Of a stretch of DNA of 38,186 nt, positions 26,080 to 33,950 are shown piece by piece. This DNA is from Lachnospiraceae bacterium. Its GTDB lineage: Bacteria > Bacillota > Clostridia > Lachnospirales > Lachnospiraceae. Within the stretch, counting starts at the first letter, position 1. Each line of letters starts with the position of its first letter. Location of the stretch: the NCBI GenBank assembly GCA_022793375.1, contig JAAWCS010000036.1:1-38186 (forward strand), in the 5' to 3' direction. The notes beneath the pieces were generated by a model. That model did no database searches and was not told where the DNA came from. It saw nothing but the letters and a program-made list of their open reading frames with translations. The translations under genes and the position numbers were made by a program.

Positions 26080-26809
26080 CGTACAACGAGCTATTATTGT
26101 CGCCGCCGGAACCGGCACGCGTATGCGCCCCCTAACCCTGGAAACGCCCAAGCCGCTGGTGCAGGTAAACGGGAGGCGCATGATTGATACGGCGATCCGC
26201 GGATTGATCCAAAACGGCATCAACGAAATCCATGTCGTCGTCGGATATTTAAAAGAACAGTTCCGCTCGCTGGAGGTGGAGTATCCGGGGCTTACGCTGA
26301 TTGAAAATCCTTACTACAACACCTGCAACAATATCTCGTCCCTCTATGTGGCCCGCGAATATCTGCAGGACGTGATTATTTTAGACGGCGATCAGCTGAT
26401 CGACCGCCCCCAGGTCCTGGCCCCCGCGTTTGCGCGCTCCGGCTACAACGCCGTCTGGCGGGACACCCATACGCAGGAATGGCTGCTGACCGCGCCGGAG
26501 GGCATTGTCACGGCCTGCAGCCGTACCGGCGGCAGCGGCGGCTGGCAGCTCTACAGCATTTCCCGCTGGAACGAAGCCGACGGACGCCGGCTTCGCCGCC
26601 ACCTGGAAATCGAATTTGAAGAGAAAAAACACCGCGACCTCTACTGGGACGATGTGGCGCTCTTTCGCTACCCGCAGGAATATCAACTGGGAATTTTTCC
26701 CATGCAGCAGGGGGATGTTACCGAGGTAGACAGCCTGGCCGAACTGGCCGCTCTGGATGCGCGCTACCAAACTTATCTAAGGAGGGCCGACGACCATGAC
26801 CAACCCTGA
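26072..26809 (+). CDS. Second LicC-like nucleotidyltransferase
   Basis: 245-residue NTP transferase with the signature IIVAAGTGTRMRPLTLETPK (positions 8-27) and VNGRRMIDTAIRGL, a VVVGYLKEQF strand, and a metal-site ILDGDQL. It is closest in look to LicC (CTP:phosphocholine cytidylyltransferase) and makes a CDP- or other NDP-activated headgroup. It partly duplicates the middle domain of the upstream protein, so the two may use different headgroups, or one may be specialised or inactive. The start codon overlaps the upstream gene by 8 nt with GGAGG in front, and the end overlaps the transporter gene by 14 nt. The chain is clearly one translationally coupled unit. Confidence 0.85.
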   Translation: MYNVQRAIIVAAGTGTRMRPLTLETPKPLVQVNGRRMIDTAIRGLIQNGINEIHVVVGYLKEQFRSLEVEYPGLTLIENPYYNTCNNISSLYVAREYLQDVIILDGDQLIDRPQVLAPAFARSGYNAVWRDTHTQEWLLTAPEGIVTACSRTGGSGGWQLYSISRWNEADGRRLRRHLEIEFEEKKHRDLYWDDVALFRYPQEYQLGIFPMQQGDVTEVDSLAELAALDARYQTYLRRADDHDQP

Positions 26810-28337
26810 AAACGCCCCGCAAAAGGGAATTGACTGGATGATTACTCTTGTGCCGCTGGCAATGATCGCCGCCCTCAGCGTCCTTTTCGTCTGTTTTCCG
26901 GCGCAGTCCAACGCAGTATTAGGCCGTATCCGCTTTTTGCTGGGCGATACGCTGGGCGTTTTTTACCTGGCGGCCGGGCTGGGCATCTTTCTTCTCTCCC
27001 TCTTTGCCGCCTGCTCTAAATACGGAACCATTGTCCTGGGAAACCAGGATGAAAAACCCAAATACTCGTTTTTTGCCTGGGGCTCCATGATGTTTACCGC
27101 CGGGCTGGCGGCCGACATTCTCTTTTACTCTTTCTCCGAATGGATCCTCTACGCCACCGACCCGCATATTGCCGAACTGGGAAGCGTCCAGGACTGGGCC
27201 AGCGTATTTCCCATTTTTCACTGGAGTTTGATTCCCTGGGGCTTTTATTTGATGCTGGCCGTTGCCTTCGGCTTCATGCTCCATGTGCGCAAGTGCCATC
27301 ATCAGCGCTACTCCGAAGCCTGCCGGCCGCTCCTTGGAAAGCACACCGACGGTTTTGCCGGCCGTCTGATCGACCTGCTGGCTGTTTTTGCGCTGATCGC
27401 GGGCACCGCGACTACCTTCAGCCTGGCAACCCCTCTGATGACCAGTATCCTCGACGAACTGTTCCATATTCCGCTGGATTCCAAAACTGTTACCATCCTC
27501 CTACTGCTTGTGACCTGCCTGGTCTATACGTATTCGCTGCTGCACGGCATCAAGGGCGTCAGCCTGCTGGCAAAGGCCTGCGTATACCTCTTTTTCGGCC
27601 TGCTGGCCTATGTCCTCTGCTTTGGCGGCCAAACGCGCTACATCGTTGAGACCGGCTTTTCCGCCCTCGGCCGCATGCTGCAGAATTTCTTTACACTGGC
27701 CACCTTTACCGATCCAGAGCGCACGACTTCGTTTGCCCAGAATTGGACGATCTTTTATTGGGCCTACTGGATGGTCTGGTGCGTGGCCGCCCCGTTTTTT
27801 ATCGGCAGCATTTCGCGCGGACGGACCGTCCGTCAGACCATTCTCGGCGGCTATGCTTTCGGCGTCGGCTCCACGATTTTAAGCTTTGTGATCCTCGGCA
27901 ATTATTCCCTGGGCCGCCAGTTATCCGGCGCGTCGGATTTTATTGCCGCCTACCTGGCGGACGGCGATCTCTACCGTACCATCCTTTCCATCCTGCAAAC
28001 CTTGCCCGCCGCTCCTCTGGTGCTGGTATTGGTGCTGGCCGCTATGACCGCGTTCTACGCCACTTCTTTTGATTCGATTGCTCTGATCGCGGCCCGCTAC
28101 AGCTGCCGCGGCCTGGGAGAAAACGAAACGCCGCCGCGGGGCGTGGAGTTTTTATGGTGCATCCTCTTGATCCTGTTTCCGGTCGCTCTCGTGTTTTCCG
28201 AAAGCTCCATGAGCAACCTGCAATCCGTAAGCATCATCGCCGCCTTCCCTGTTGGCATTGTAATCCTCCTGATTACCGCCGGTTTCTTTAAGGACGCCAA
28301 ACGATTTTTGCAGGACGGCTCAAAACAAAAAATGTAG
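26796..28337 (+). CDS. BCCT-family choline/betaine/carnitine transporter
   Basis: 513-residue transporter with about 12 TM segments. The BCCT signature is recognisable as NWTIFYWAYWMVW (about residues 316-328), with Tyr where Trp is usual. Earlier conserved glycines lie in FFAWGSMMFTAGLAADILFYSFSEW (about 91-115). BCCT carriers take up quaternary ammonium compounds by H+ or Na+ symport. The AAGGAGG site sits within the end of licC. In Haemophilus and Streptococcus the choline permease of lic loci (LicB) is of a different family, so this would be a functional replacement. Last gene of the locus; no clear terminator follows. Confidence 0.92.
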   Translation: MTNPENAPQKGIDWMITLVPLAMIAALSVLFVCFPAQSNAVLGRIRFLLGDTLGVFYLAAGLGIFLLSLFAACSKYGTIVLGNQDEKPKYSFFAWGSMMFTAGLAADILFYSFSEWILYATDPHIAELGSVQDWASVFPIFHWSLIPWGFYLMLAVAFGFMLHVRKCHHQRYSEACRPLLGKHTDGFAGRLIDLLAVFALIAGTATTFSLATPLMTSILDELFHIPLDSKTVTILLLLVTCLVYTYSLLHGIKGVSLLAKACVYLFFGLLAYVLCFGGQTRYIVETGFSALGRMLQNFFTLATFTDPERTTSFAQNWTIFYWAYWMVWCVAAPFFIGSISRGRTVRQTILGGYAFGVGSTILSFVILGNYSLGRQLSGASDFIAAYLADGDLYRTILSILQTLPAAPLVLVLVLAAMTAFYATSFDSIALIAARYSCRGLGENETPPRGVEFLWCILLILFPVALVFSESSMSNLQSVSIIAAFPVGIVILLITAGFFKDAKRFLQDGSKQKM

Positions 28338-28357
28338 CCGCCGGGATTAAATTATGG

Positions 28358-28363
28358 TATACT
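28358..28363 (+). promoter_or_regulatory. Extended -10 promoter of proC
   Basis: TGG-TATACT is an extended -10 element with no good -35. The predicted start near 28370 would make the leader RNA begin at the two-hairpin motif. Confidence 0.5.
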
Positions 28364-28372
28364 TAGGAAAAT

Positions 28373-28416
28373 GAAACACCACAAGGGTGTCCCACTATGT
28401 CCTGGGAACACGGACA
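28373..28416 (+). promoter_or_regulatory. Two-hairpin leader motif, copy 1 (upstream of proC)
   Basis: A 44-nt element shared with 33454-33497. Hairpin 1 is ACACC (28376-28380) with GGTGT (28386-28390). Hairpin 2 is TGTCC with GGACA, extendable to 7 bp (28396-28402 with 28412-28418). It ends about 25 nt before the proC start. The class is not recognised. Confidence 0.6.
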
Positions 28417-28441
28417 TATATAATGAAAGGAGATCACTCCT

Positions 28442-29233
28442 ATGGATCGATGTATTGGTTTCATCGGCATGGGCAACATGGCGATGGCGATCGCCCAGGG
28501 CTTTCTCCGGGCCGGCCAGGTCCAGCCTGCCCAGCTGTACGCCTACGCCCCGCATCCGGAAAAACTGCAGGCCCGTGCCCGGGAGATCGGCTTCACGCCC
28601 TGTGGCAGCCTGTCTGAACTTATGAGCGCCGCCGACCTCCACATCATGTGCTGCAAACCCGGCCAGATCGCGGGAATCCTCGGGGAGATCGCGCCCCGGC
28701 TGCCCGGCAAGACCCTTTTGTCGGTTGCCGCGGGCTGGAGTTATGAGGTATACAAACCGTATCTGCCGCCGGACACCCGTTTTCAGTTCATTATGCCCAA
28801 TACCCCGGCCATGACCGGAGACGGCGTATTGCTTTTTGAAGATCGGCATACCCTAATGGAGGAAGAACGACTACAGATTATGGAGCTTTTCCGCTGCCTT
28901 GGCATGGTGCGTGAACTGCCCTCCGCTCTTATGGGCATCGGCGGCACGATCAGCGGCTGCGGGCCGGCTTTTATCGATCTGCTTTTGGAAGCATTTGCCG
29001 ACGCGGCTGTCAAATACGGCCTGCCGCGCGCCCTGGCCTATGAACTGACATCGCAGACCGTCCTCGGCAGCGCCCGCCTTCAGCTATCCACCGGCAAGCA
29101 TCCGGCCCAGCTAAAAGACGAAGTCTGTTCGCCCGGCGGTACGACAATCCTCGGCATCGATGCCCTGGAAAAGGCCGGGCTGCGGGCTGCCTGTTTGAAA
29201 GCGGTGGACGCCGTCATGCAGGGCCGGCGCTGA
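28442..29233 (+). CDS. proC: Pyrroline-5-carboxylate reductase
   Basis: 263-residue NAD(P)H-dependent enzyme catalysing the last step of proline synthesis. The N-terminal Rossmann motif is IGFIGMGNMAMAIAQGFL (residues 5-22). The middle contains HIMCCKPGQI and IMPNTPAMTGDGV. The C-terminal dimerisation and active-site part has GCGPAFIDLLLEAFADAAVKYG and the signature VCSPGGTTILGIDALEKAG. AAAGGAG lies 9 nt upstream of the ATG. It is separate from the surface locus, having its own extended -10 promoter and the structured leader motif. Confidence 0.93.
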   Translation: MDRCIGFIGMGNMAMAIAQGFLRAGQVQPAQLYAYAPHPEKLQARAREIGFTPCGSLSELMSAADLHIMCCKPGQIAGILGEIAPRLPGKTLLSVAAGWSYEVYKPYLPPDTRFQFIMPNTPAMTGDGVLLFEDRHTLMEEERLQIMELFRCLGMVRELPSALMGIGGTISGCGPAFIDLLLEAFADAAVKYGLPRALAYELTSQTVLGSARLQLSTGKHPAQLKDEVCSPGGTTILGIDALEKAGLRAACLKAVDAVMQGRR

Positions 29234-29302
29234 ACCTAAGCCCGCTCCCAATCCGCATTCTATAAAGCTTTTATAATATTAAAGAAGAAAGGGAACAAAA
29301 CA

Positions 29303-31138
29303 ATGGATTCAAAGAACACGCAACGCACACGAACCTTCCTCTGTATCCTGCTGTGTATCCTGCTGTTGGTCAGCGGCTGTTCGCAGGCCGCTCCCTCTAC
29401 CCCTTCGTCCGAGGCTGACACCCAGGCAGAGACAGAGACGGCCGCAAAAGAAACCGATCCGATTCCTGTTGTCATCGATGTTCCGGACGAGGTCATCCCC
29501 GAACACACGGAGCTTTCCTATTCTGAGATGACATACCAGCGGCCTGATATCGATGCCATTTATGCCAATTTTGATCTGGCCCTTGCGCAGGCCGGCCAGG
29601 AAAACGCCGAAGCGGATTTGTTTACGACCTATGATACCCTGCTGGCGCAGATTTCCGAGGTTTCCACCATGGATACCCTGGCAACCCTCCAAAGCGAGAT
29701 CAATCTCTCCGATTCGTACTACGAAGAAGAGATGACGCTCTTAGACAATGAAATGACGCGCATGGATAACCGGATGAACGAGGTCACGGAAGCCATTTTG
29801 CAGTCCGCCTACGCGCAGGCCTTCCGCGAGCGCATGGGCGCCGATTTTATCGAGCGCTATGAATTCTATTCGCAATTGAATTCGCCGGAAATCGAAGATT
29901 TGTCCGAACAGGCCAATGCCCTTGTCACGGAGTACAAAAAGCTCTTGACGAAAGAATATACCTCCCAGTTCGGCGATCAAACGGTTACACTGGAGGATCT
30001 GCAGGATATCGAGATCACCACCCAGGAAGAACTGAACCGCTTTTACGATGCTTATTATGATATCTACAAGAAAAAGAACGCCGAGTGCGCCGACATCTAC
30101 CGCCAGCTTGTACAGATTCGCGTAGAAATTGCCCGCACGCTGGGGTATGACAGCTATACCGATTACGCTTACGACCTTTTGGGACGCGATTTCTCCAAAG
30201 AGGATGCCGCGCAATTTGCCGACACGGTAAAACAATATATCGTTCCGCTTTACCAGGAGCTGGACGACCGCTACTACAACCAGATCCGGGCAGCCGGGCA
30301 GGGCGGCGGCCCCGGTGTGGAGGACGGCCTTCCGTATCTGCAGCAGGCTTTCGCCAGTGAGTTCCCGGCCGCTATGGGCGAGGCGCTCTCCTACATGCTG
30401 GATCATAAGCTCTATATTCTCGACAACGATCCCAACATGATGCAGGCCGCTTTCACCACCCTTATCGACGACTTCGCCGCACCCTTTTTGTTTATCAATA
30501 CGTCCGTCTACAGTGACCCGGGAACGTTTTTCCACGAATTCGGCCATTACTACAATTTTTACCTGATGGGTAAGACCCGCTGGAACGACACCAACAACCT
30601 TGACTTGGCCGAGGTGCATTCCCAGGGCCTGGAACTTTTGATGTTTGAATACTATCCGGATATCTACGGTGAAAATTCCGACATCATGCAGATTTCCAGC
30701 ATCACCGATCTGCTCTACAGCATTATTTCCGGCTGCTGCGAGGATGAATTCCAGCAAAAAGTGTTTGAAAACCCGGATATGAGCATTGAGGAAATGAACC
30801 AGCTGCACAGCGATCTGTACGCGGAATACCTGGGCTTTCCCATGCCCTATGAATGGGTGGAAATCCATCATCACTTTGAAACCCCATTCTACTACATCAG
30901 CTACGCCACCAGCGCCGCTTCCGCGTTTGAGATCTGGGAGATGTCCACGGTAAGCCGGCCGGCCGCGCTGGCCGCCTACCGCAGCATCACGCAGAACACC
31001 TTAAATTGCGGGTATTTAAAGCCGCTGGAAAACGCCGGCTTAAACAGTCCCTTTGACGCCGGTTCCATTGAGCGGATTGCCGAAACGATCCGCACGAAAT
31101 ATCTGCCGCAGGCCCCCAGCCATCGCCCGGGCCGCTGA
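29303..31138 (+). CDS. M3-family oligoendopeptidase, lipoprotein
   Basis: 611-residue zinc metallopeptidase of the PepF/thimet family, probably anchored outside the membrane. The N-terminus has a signal peptide and a lipobox LVSGC (Cys at about 26), then an acidic Thr/Glu linker to about 55. The active site is HEFGH at about residues 411-415, with the third ligand Glu probably in DLAEVHSQGLELL about 25 residues on. The C-terminal HHHFETPFYYISYATSAASA segment is typical of the family's substrate pocket. Most M3B peptidases are cytosolic, so a lipoprotein form suggests uptake-linked peptide digestion. The RBS is AAAGGG. A TATAAT at 29272-29277 may be its -10. Confidence 0.92.
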   Translation: MDSKNTQRTRTFLCILLCILLLVSGCSQAAPSTPSSEADTQAETETAAKETDPIPVVIDVPDEVIPEHTELSYSEMTYQRPDIDAIYANFDLALAQAGQENAEADLFTTYDTLLAQISEVSTMDTLATLQSEINLSDSYYEEEMTLLDNEMTRMDNRMNEVTEAILQSAYAQAFRERMGADFIERYEFYSQLNSPEIEDLSEQANALVTEYKKLLTKEYTSQFGDQTVTLEDLQDIEITTQEELNRFYDAYYDIYKKKNAECADIYRQLVQIRVEIARTLGYDSYTDYAYDLLGRDFSKEDAAQFADTVKQYIVPLYQELDDRYYNQIRAAGQGGGPGVEDGLPYLQQAFASEFPAAMGEALSYMLDHKLYILDNDPNMMQAAFTTLIDDFAAPFLFINTSVYSDPGTFFHEFGHYYNFYLMGKTRWNDTNNLDLAEVHSQGLELLMFEYYPDIYGENSDIMQISSITDLLYSIISGCCEDEFQQKVFENPDMSIEEMNQLHSDLYAEYLGFPMPYEWVEIHHHFETPFYYISYATSAASAFEIWEMSTVSRPAALAAYRSITQNTLNCGYLKPLENAGLNSPFDAGSIERIAETIRTKYLPQAPSHRPGR

Positions 31139-31153
31139 GAAGTTCCGGATTGC

Positions 31154-31198
31154 CAGGTCCATAAAGAGCCGGCTTTGTGGCCGGCCCTTGGGGACCTG
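31154..31198. repeat. Two-tier inverted repeat after the M3 peptidase gene
   Basis: Outer arms CAGGTCC (31154-31160) and GGACCTG (31192-31198) enclose inner arms GCCGGC (31168-31173 and 31180-31185). No T-run follows, so it is a stable RNA hairpin or transcript-end protector more than a terminator. Confidence 0.55.
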
Positions 31199-31238
31199 AC
31201 GGTGCGCCGCGCCGGCGCAGATACATTTTGGCATTAGA

Positions 31239-31297
31239 AAAACTGCCTGGAACGCAGGGATTGTATCGCTCCTGTTTTCCAGGCAGTTTTTGTTTTA
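31239..31297. terminator. Bidirectional terminator between convergent transcripts
   Basis: A 14-bp stem (31239-31252 with 31277-31290) is flanked by A and T runs so that each strand ends in a T-tract. It serves the M3 peptidase on the plus strand and the purine operon on the minus strand. Confidence 0.88.
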
Positions 31298-31305
31298 GGA
31301 TTTTT

Positions 31306-31506
31306 TCATTCGGCCTGTTCGTGACCGGTTGTTTCTTTCCCAATGGCCGCGGCCGTCTCCGGTTTGTCTGCCGAAACGTTTTCCTGGCCTGCCTCCTGAC
31401 CGGAAGCCGCTTTTTTGCCCGCCGGGCGCGCGCCAAACCGTTTGATCGGCTCCGGCGGTTCAAGGCGCACCGGCTGTACATGCGGTTTGATTCCTTTTCC
31501 CTTCAT
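31306..31506 (-). CDS. Small hypothetical protein at the end of the purine operon
   Basis: 66-residue frame starting MKGKGIKPHVQPVRLEPPEPIK, first basic and proline-rich, then Ala/Glu/Gln-rich and probably disordered. It begins 19 nt after the purH stop and ends 9 nt before the terminator at 31239-31297, so it would be the last gene of the purO-purH transcript. The RBS is weak (GGTGA). I recognise no domain. It may be a real small protein or unused sequence. Confidence 0.4.
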   Translation of the reverse strand: MKGKGIKPHVQPVRLEPPEPIKRFGARPAGKKAASGQEAGQENVSADKPETAAAIGKETTGHEQAE

Positions 31507-31525
31507 CGGCTTCACCGCCCGGCTC

Positions 31526-32704
31526 CTAGTGATGGAACAGGCGAATGCCCGTAAAGGCCATTGCCATCTCATATTTGTCACAGGTCTCAATCACATGGTC
31601 GTCGCGCACGGAGCCGCCCGGCTCGGCAATGTATTTCACGCCACTCTTTGCCGCCCGGTCGATATTGTCGCCAAAAGGAAAGAACGCGTCGGAGCCAAGG
31701 GCCACGTCCGTAAGCTGAGCCAGCCATGCCTTCTTCTCCTCCTTTGTAAACACCGGCGGCTTTTTGGTAAAGACGGCTTCCCAGCGGCCGTCGGCCAGCA
31801 CATCCATGTAGTCGTCGCCGATGTAGACGTCAATGGCATTATCGCGGTCCGCCCGCTTGATGCCCGGCTTAAACGGCAGCGACAATACCTGCGGCGCCTG
31901 GCGCAAGAACCAGTTGTCCGCCTTATTGCCGGCCAGACGGGTGCAGTGGATACGCGACTGCTGTCCCGCGCCAATGCCGATCGCCTGCCCGTCCTTTACA
32001 TAGCAGACCGAATTGGACTGCGTATATTTAAGCGTAATCAGGGCGATCATCAGGTCGCGCCTGGCCGCCGGCGGAATCTCCCGGTTGGCTGTCACCACAT
32101 TGGACAGAAGTTCTTCATTGATATCCAGCTCATTGCGCCCCTGTTCAAAAACAATGCCAAACACCTGCTTATGCTCCAGCGCTTCCGGCTCATAATCCGC
32201 ATCGATCTCGATTACATTGTAATTGCCGTTCTTTTTGGCCTGCAAAATCGCCAGCGCCTCCGGCTCATAGCCCGGCGCGATCACGCCGTCCGACACCTCC
32301 CGCTTAATCATGCGGGCCGTATCCGCGTCGCAGGGATCGGACAGGGAAATAAAATCGCCGAAGGAGGACATGCGGTCCGCGCCCCTGGCCCTGGCATAGG
32401 CGCAGGCCAGCGGCGACAACTCTCCCAGGTCGTCCACCCAGTAAATTTTTTTAAGCGTATCGTCAAGGGGCAGGCCCACCGCCGCACCGGCCGGGGATAC
32501 ATGCTTAAAAGAGGCGGCCGCCGGAAGCCCGGTCGCTTTTTTCAGTTCCCGCACCAGCTGCCAGCCGTTAAAAGCATCCAGAAAGTTGATATACCCGGGA
32601 CGGCCGCACAACACCCGGATCGGCAGCTCTTTGCCGTCGTTCATAAAAATCCGCGAAGGTTTCTGGTTCGGGTTACAGCCGTACTTTAACTCCAGTTCGT
32701 TCAT
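31526..32704 (-). CDS. purH: AICAR formyltransferase (stand-alone PurH formyltransferase domain)
   Basis: 392-residue protein corresponding to the formyltransferase part of PurH, which converts AICAR plus 10-formyl-THF to FAICAR. It starts with ELELKYGCNPNQKPSRIF. Recognisable segments are AAASFKHVSPAGAAVG (the K-H active-site pair), RMSSFGDFISLSD, LKYTQSNSVCYVKDGQAIGIGAGQQSR, and near the end GSDAFFPFGDNID and YIAEPGGSVRDD. The N-terminal MGS-like IMP cyclohydrolase domain of ordinary bifunctional PurH is absent. That step is supplied by the separate gene 14 nt upstream. Gene pair and length agree with a split pathway known in some Clostridia and archaea. Confidence 0.92.
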   Translation of the reverse strand: MNELELKYGCNPNQKPSRIFMNDGKELPIRVLCGRPGYINFLDAFNGWQLVRELKKATGLPAAASFKHVSPAGAAVGLPLDDTLKKIYWVDDLGELSPLACAYARARGADRMSSFGDFISLSDPCDADTARMIKREVSDGVIAPGYEPEALAILQAKKNGNYNVIEIDADYEPEALEHKQVFGIVFEQGRNELDINEELLSNVVTANREIPPAARRDLMIALITLKYTQSNSVCYVKDGQAIGIGAGQQSRIHCTRLAGNKADNWFLRQAPQVLSLPFKPGIKRADRDNAIDVYIGDDYMDVLADGRWEAVFTKKPPVFTKEEKKAWLAQLTDVALGSDAFFPFGDNIDRAAKSGVKYIAEPGGSVRDDHVIETCDKYEMAMAFTGIRLFHH

Positions 32705-32718
32705 CGGTAGTGCCCTCC

Positions 32719-33438
32719 TTATTTTTGTTCGTGCTTATTTACAATGCGTGACTCATAGCTTCCGTCGGCAATATCCACGTAGCGCACAAACAGGGATACC
32801 TGGTTGTCTTTGTTCAGGCTGCCCCACACCAGCGCCGTAAATTCATCGATGCTGCCGGAAATGCCTACCAGCTTAGGCTCGCCCTCAAAACTGGGCAGCG
32901 GATCGCCGTCTCCCATATAGGTATGGATAAAACGCCCTTCCCCGGCCGCCGGATTTTCATAGGCAAAGGTAAAACGCTGACAGGAATCCGGGCAACCGCC
33001 GTTGCTTTTAAGAATCGACATCGCATAGTTGCAGCGCCCGTTCTCGATGTGCAAAATCCCTGAGATACGCGGCGTATAATTCGGCGCATCCGGTTCAAAG
33101 GTGCGGCTGCGCAAACTCTGCTCAAAGGTCAGCTGATGATCCATGCCTTCATAGATCGTATCGGTCTGATCGCCGTTGGTGACGATCGTCTTGTTGCCCA
33201 GCACGCGCACCGGCGCATAGATAATCAGGCTGGGGTCGGACAGCTTGGCCGGATTATACGCCTGCGTGCGGATCCCCTGGCCGTCCTCCACGAAAATGCG
33301 GTTGCGGCTGTTCTCGCTGCGGCCCATGATAAAGTAGGCGATTACCGCCTTTGCGCCGTCCTCCGTGCGGCCGATCACGATTCCCCGGCCCGGATACGAG
33401 TTGCCCGATAATTCCTGCTTCAGTGAAAGCTTCTCCAT
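32719..33438 (-). CDS. purO: IMP cyclohydrolase (PurO-type)
   Basis: 239-residue member of the IMP_cyclohyd (PurO-like) family, closing FAICAR to IMP, the last step of purine synthesis. Visible features are NSYPGRGIVIGRTEDG near residues 13-28, YFIMGRSENSRNRIF, and VRYVDIADGSYESRIV at the C-terminus. The ATG at 33438 has AGGAGG upstream. An in-frame extension reaching into tmRNA is rejected as the start. The leader carries copy 2 of the two-hairpin motif. It is placed directly before the formyltransferase gene, so both final steps are encoded together. Confidence 0.88.
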   Translation of the reverse strand: MEKLSLKQELSGNSYPGRGIVIGRTEDGAKAVIAYFIMGRSENSRNRIFVEDGQGIRTQAYNPAKLSDPSLIIYAPVRVLGNKTIVTNGDQTDTIYEGMDHQLTFEQSLRSRTFEPDAPNYTPRISGILHIENGRCNYAMSILKSNGGCPDSCQRFTFAYENPAAGEGRFIHTYMGDGDPLPSFEGEPKLVGISGSIDEFTALVWGSLNKDNQVSLFVRYVDIADGSYESRIVNKHEQK

Positions 33439-33453
33439 GTGTTTCCTCCTTGC

Positions 33454-33497
33454 TGCCCTTGTTTTCAGGGCATAATGGGACACCCTTGCGGTGTTTC
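33454..33497 (-). promoter_or_regulatory. Two-hairpin leader motif, copy 2 (upstream of purO)
   Basis: Same element as 28373-28416, 37 of 44 positions identical, in the same orientation relative to the gene. Hairpin 1 ACACC/GGTGT is unchanged. Hairpin 2 is TGCCCT/AGGGCA, where a U-A pair of copy 1 is replaced by C-G. It ends 16 nt before the ATG and overlaps the region just ahead of the AGGAGG site. Confidence 0.6.
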
Positions 33498-33520
33498 CTC
33501 TTTTGGGACGTGGCAGTACA

Positions 33521-33562
33521 AAACGAAACGCCGAAAACCCTGATCGTCCAAGGTTTCCGGCG
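33521..33562 (-). terminator. Terminator of tmRNA
   Basis: On the minus strand CGCCGGAAACC (33552-33562) pairs with GGTTTTCGGCG (33529-33539) over 11 bp including one G-U pair. TTTCGTTTTG follows. It lies 11 nt after the tmRNA 3' end. Confidence 0.8.
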
Positions 33563-33572
33563 AATTCACAAG

Positions 33573-33915
33573 TGGACCTGGCGGGAGTCGAACCCGCGTC
33601 CGAAAGCCCTTTCATCAAAGCTTCTCCCATCACAGTCTTTCTACCGACATTCCCTCCTCGATACGCCGAAAGACAGGCTTACCGATTCAGTAGCTTCATT
33701 CATTCTTTTGCCCCCGCAAAGCTTGAGGGGAAAAGTGCCTCACAATTCATGATGCCTGGCTCTCAGGCTGTGAGCAACCCAAGGCAGACAGCCGCATTAA
33801 GCGGCGATAGCTAAATTATCTTCAGCGTTTATATTTAGGTCCGTTTTGGTATGCGGTCACGGTCCGCAGATGGCTGCTCTGACTTCCAAACCCCCGTCGA
33901 AACCGGTACAAGCCC
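33573..33915 (-). ncRNA. ssrA: tmRNA (transfer-messenger RNA)
   Basis: 343-nt RNA that rescues stalled ribosomes with SmpB. The 5' acceptor GGGCTTG pairs with CAGGTCC near the 3' end. The T arm GCGGG-TTCGACT-CCCGC and the 5' GTTTCGACGGGGG segment are standard. CCA is not encoded. The tag frame ends with codons for NAEDNLAIAA followed by TAA (33797-33829), close to clostridial tags. It has a perfect consensus promoter and its own terminator. smpB lies about 1.2 kb upstream on the same strand. Confidence 0.96.
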
Positions 33916-33950
33916 GGGATACGCTGAGACTTTTTTGTCGTTGCATGTTT

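Noticed and set aside
28371..28415. A short leader peptide starting at the ATG inside motif copy 1
   Set aside because: Copy 2 lacks the ATG, while the hairpins are preserved, so the conserved feature is RNA structure and not a peptide.
33439..33633. Upstream extension of the IMP cyclohydrolase frame into tmRNA
   Set aside because: The extra codons are tmRNA sequence and its terminator; the ATG at 33438 has AGGAGG and starts the conserved protein.
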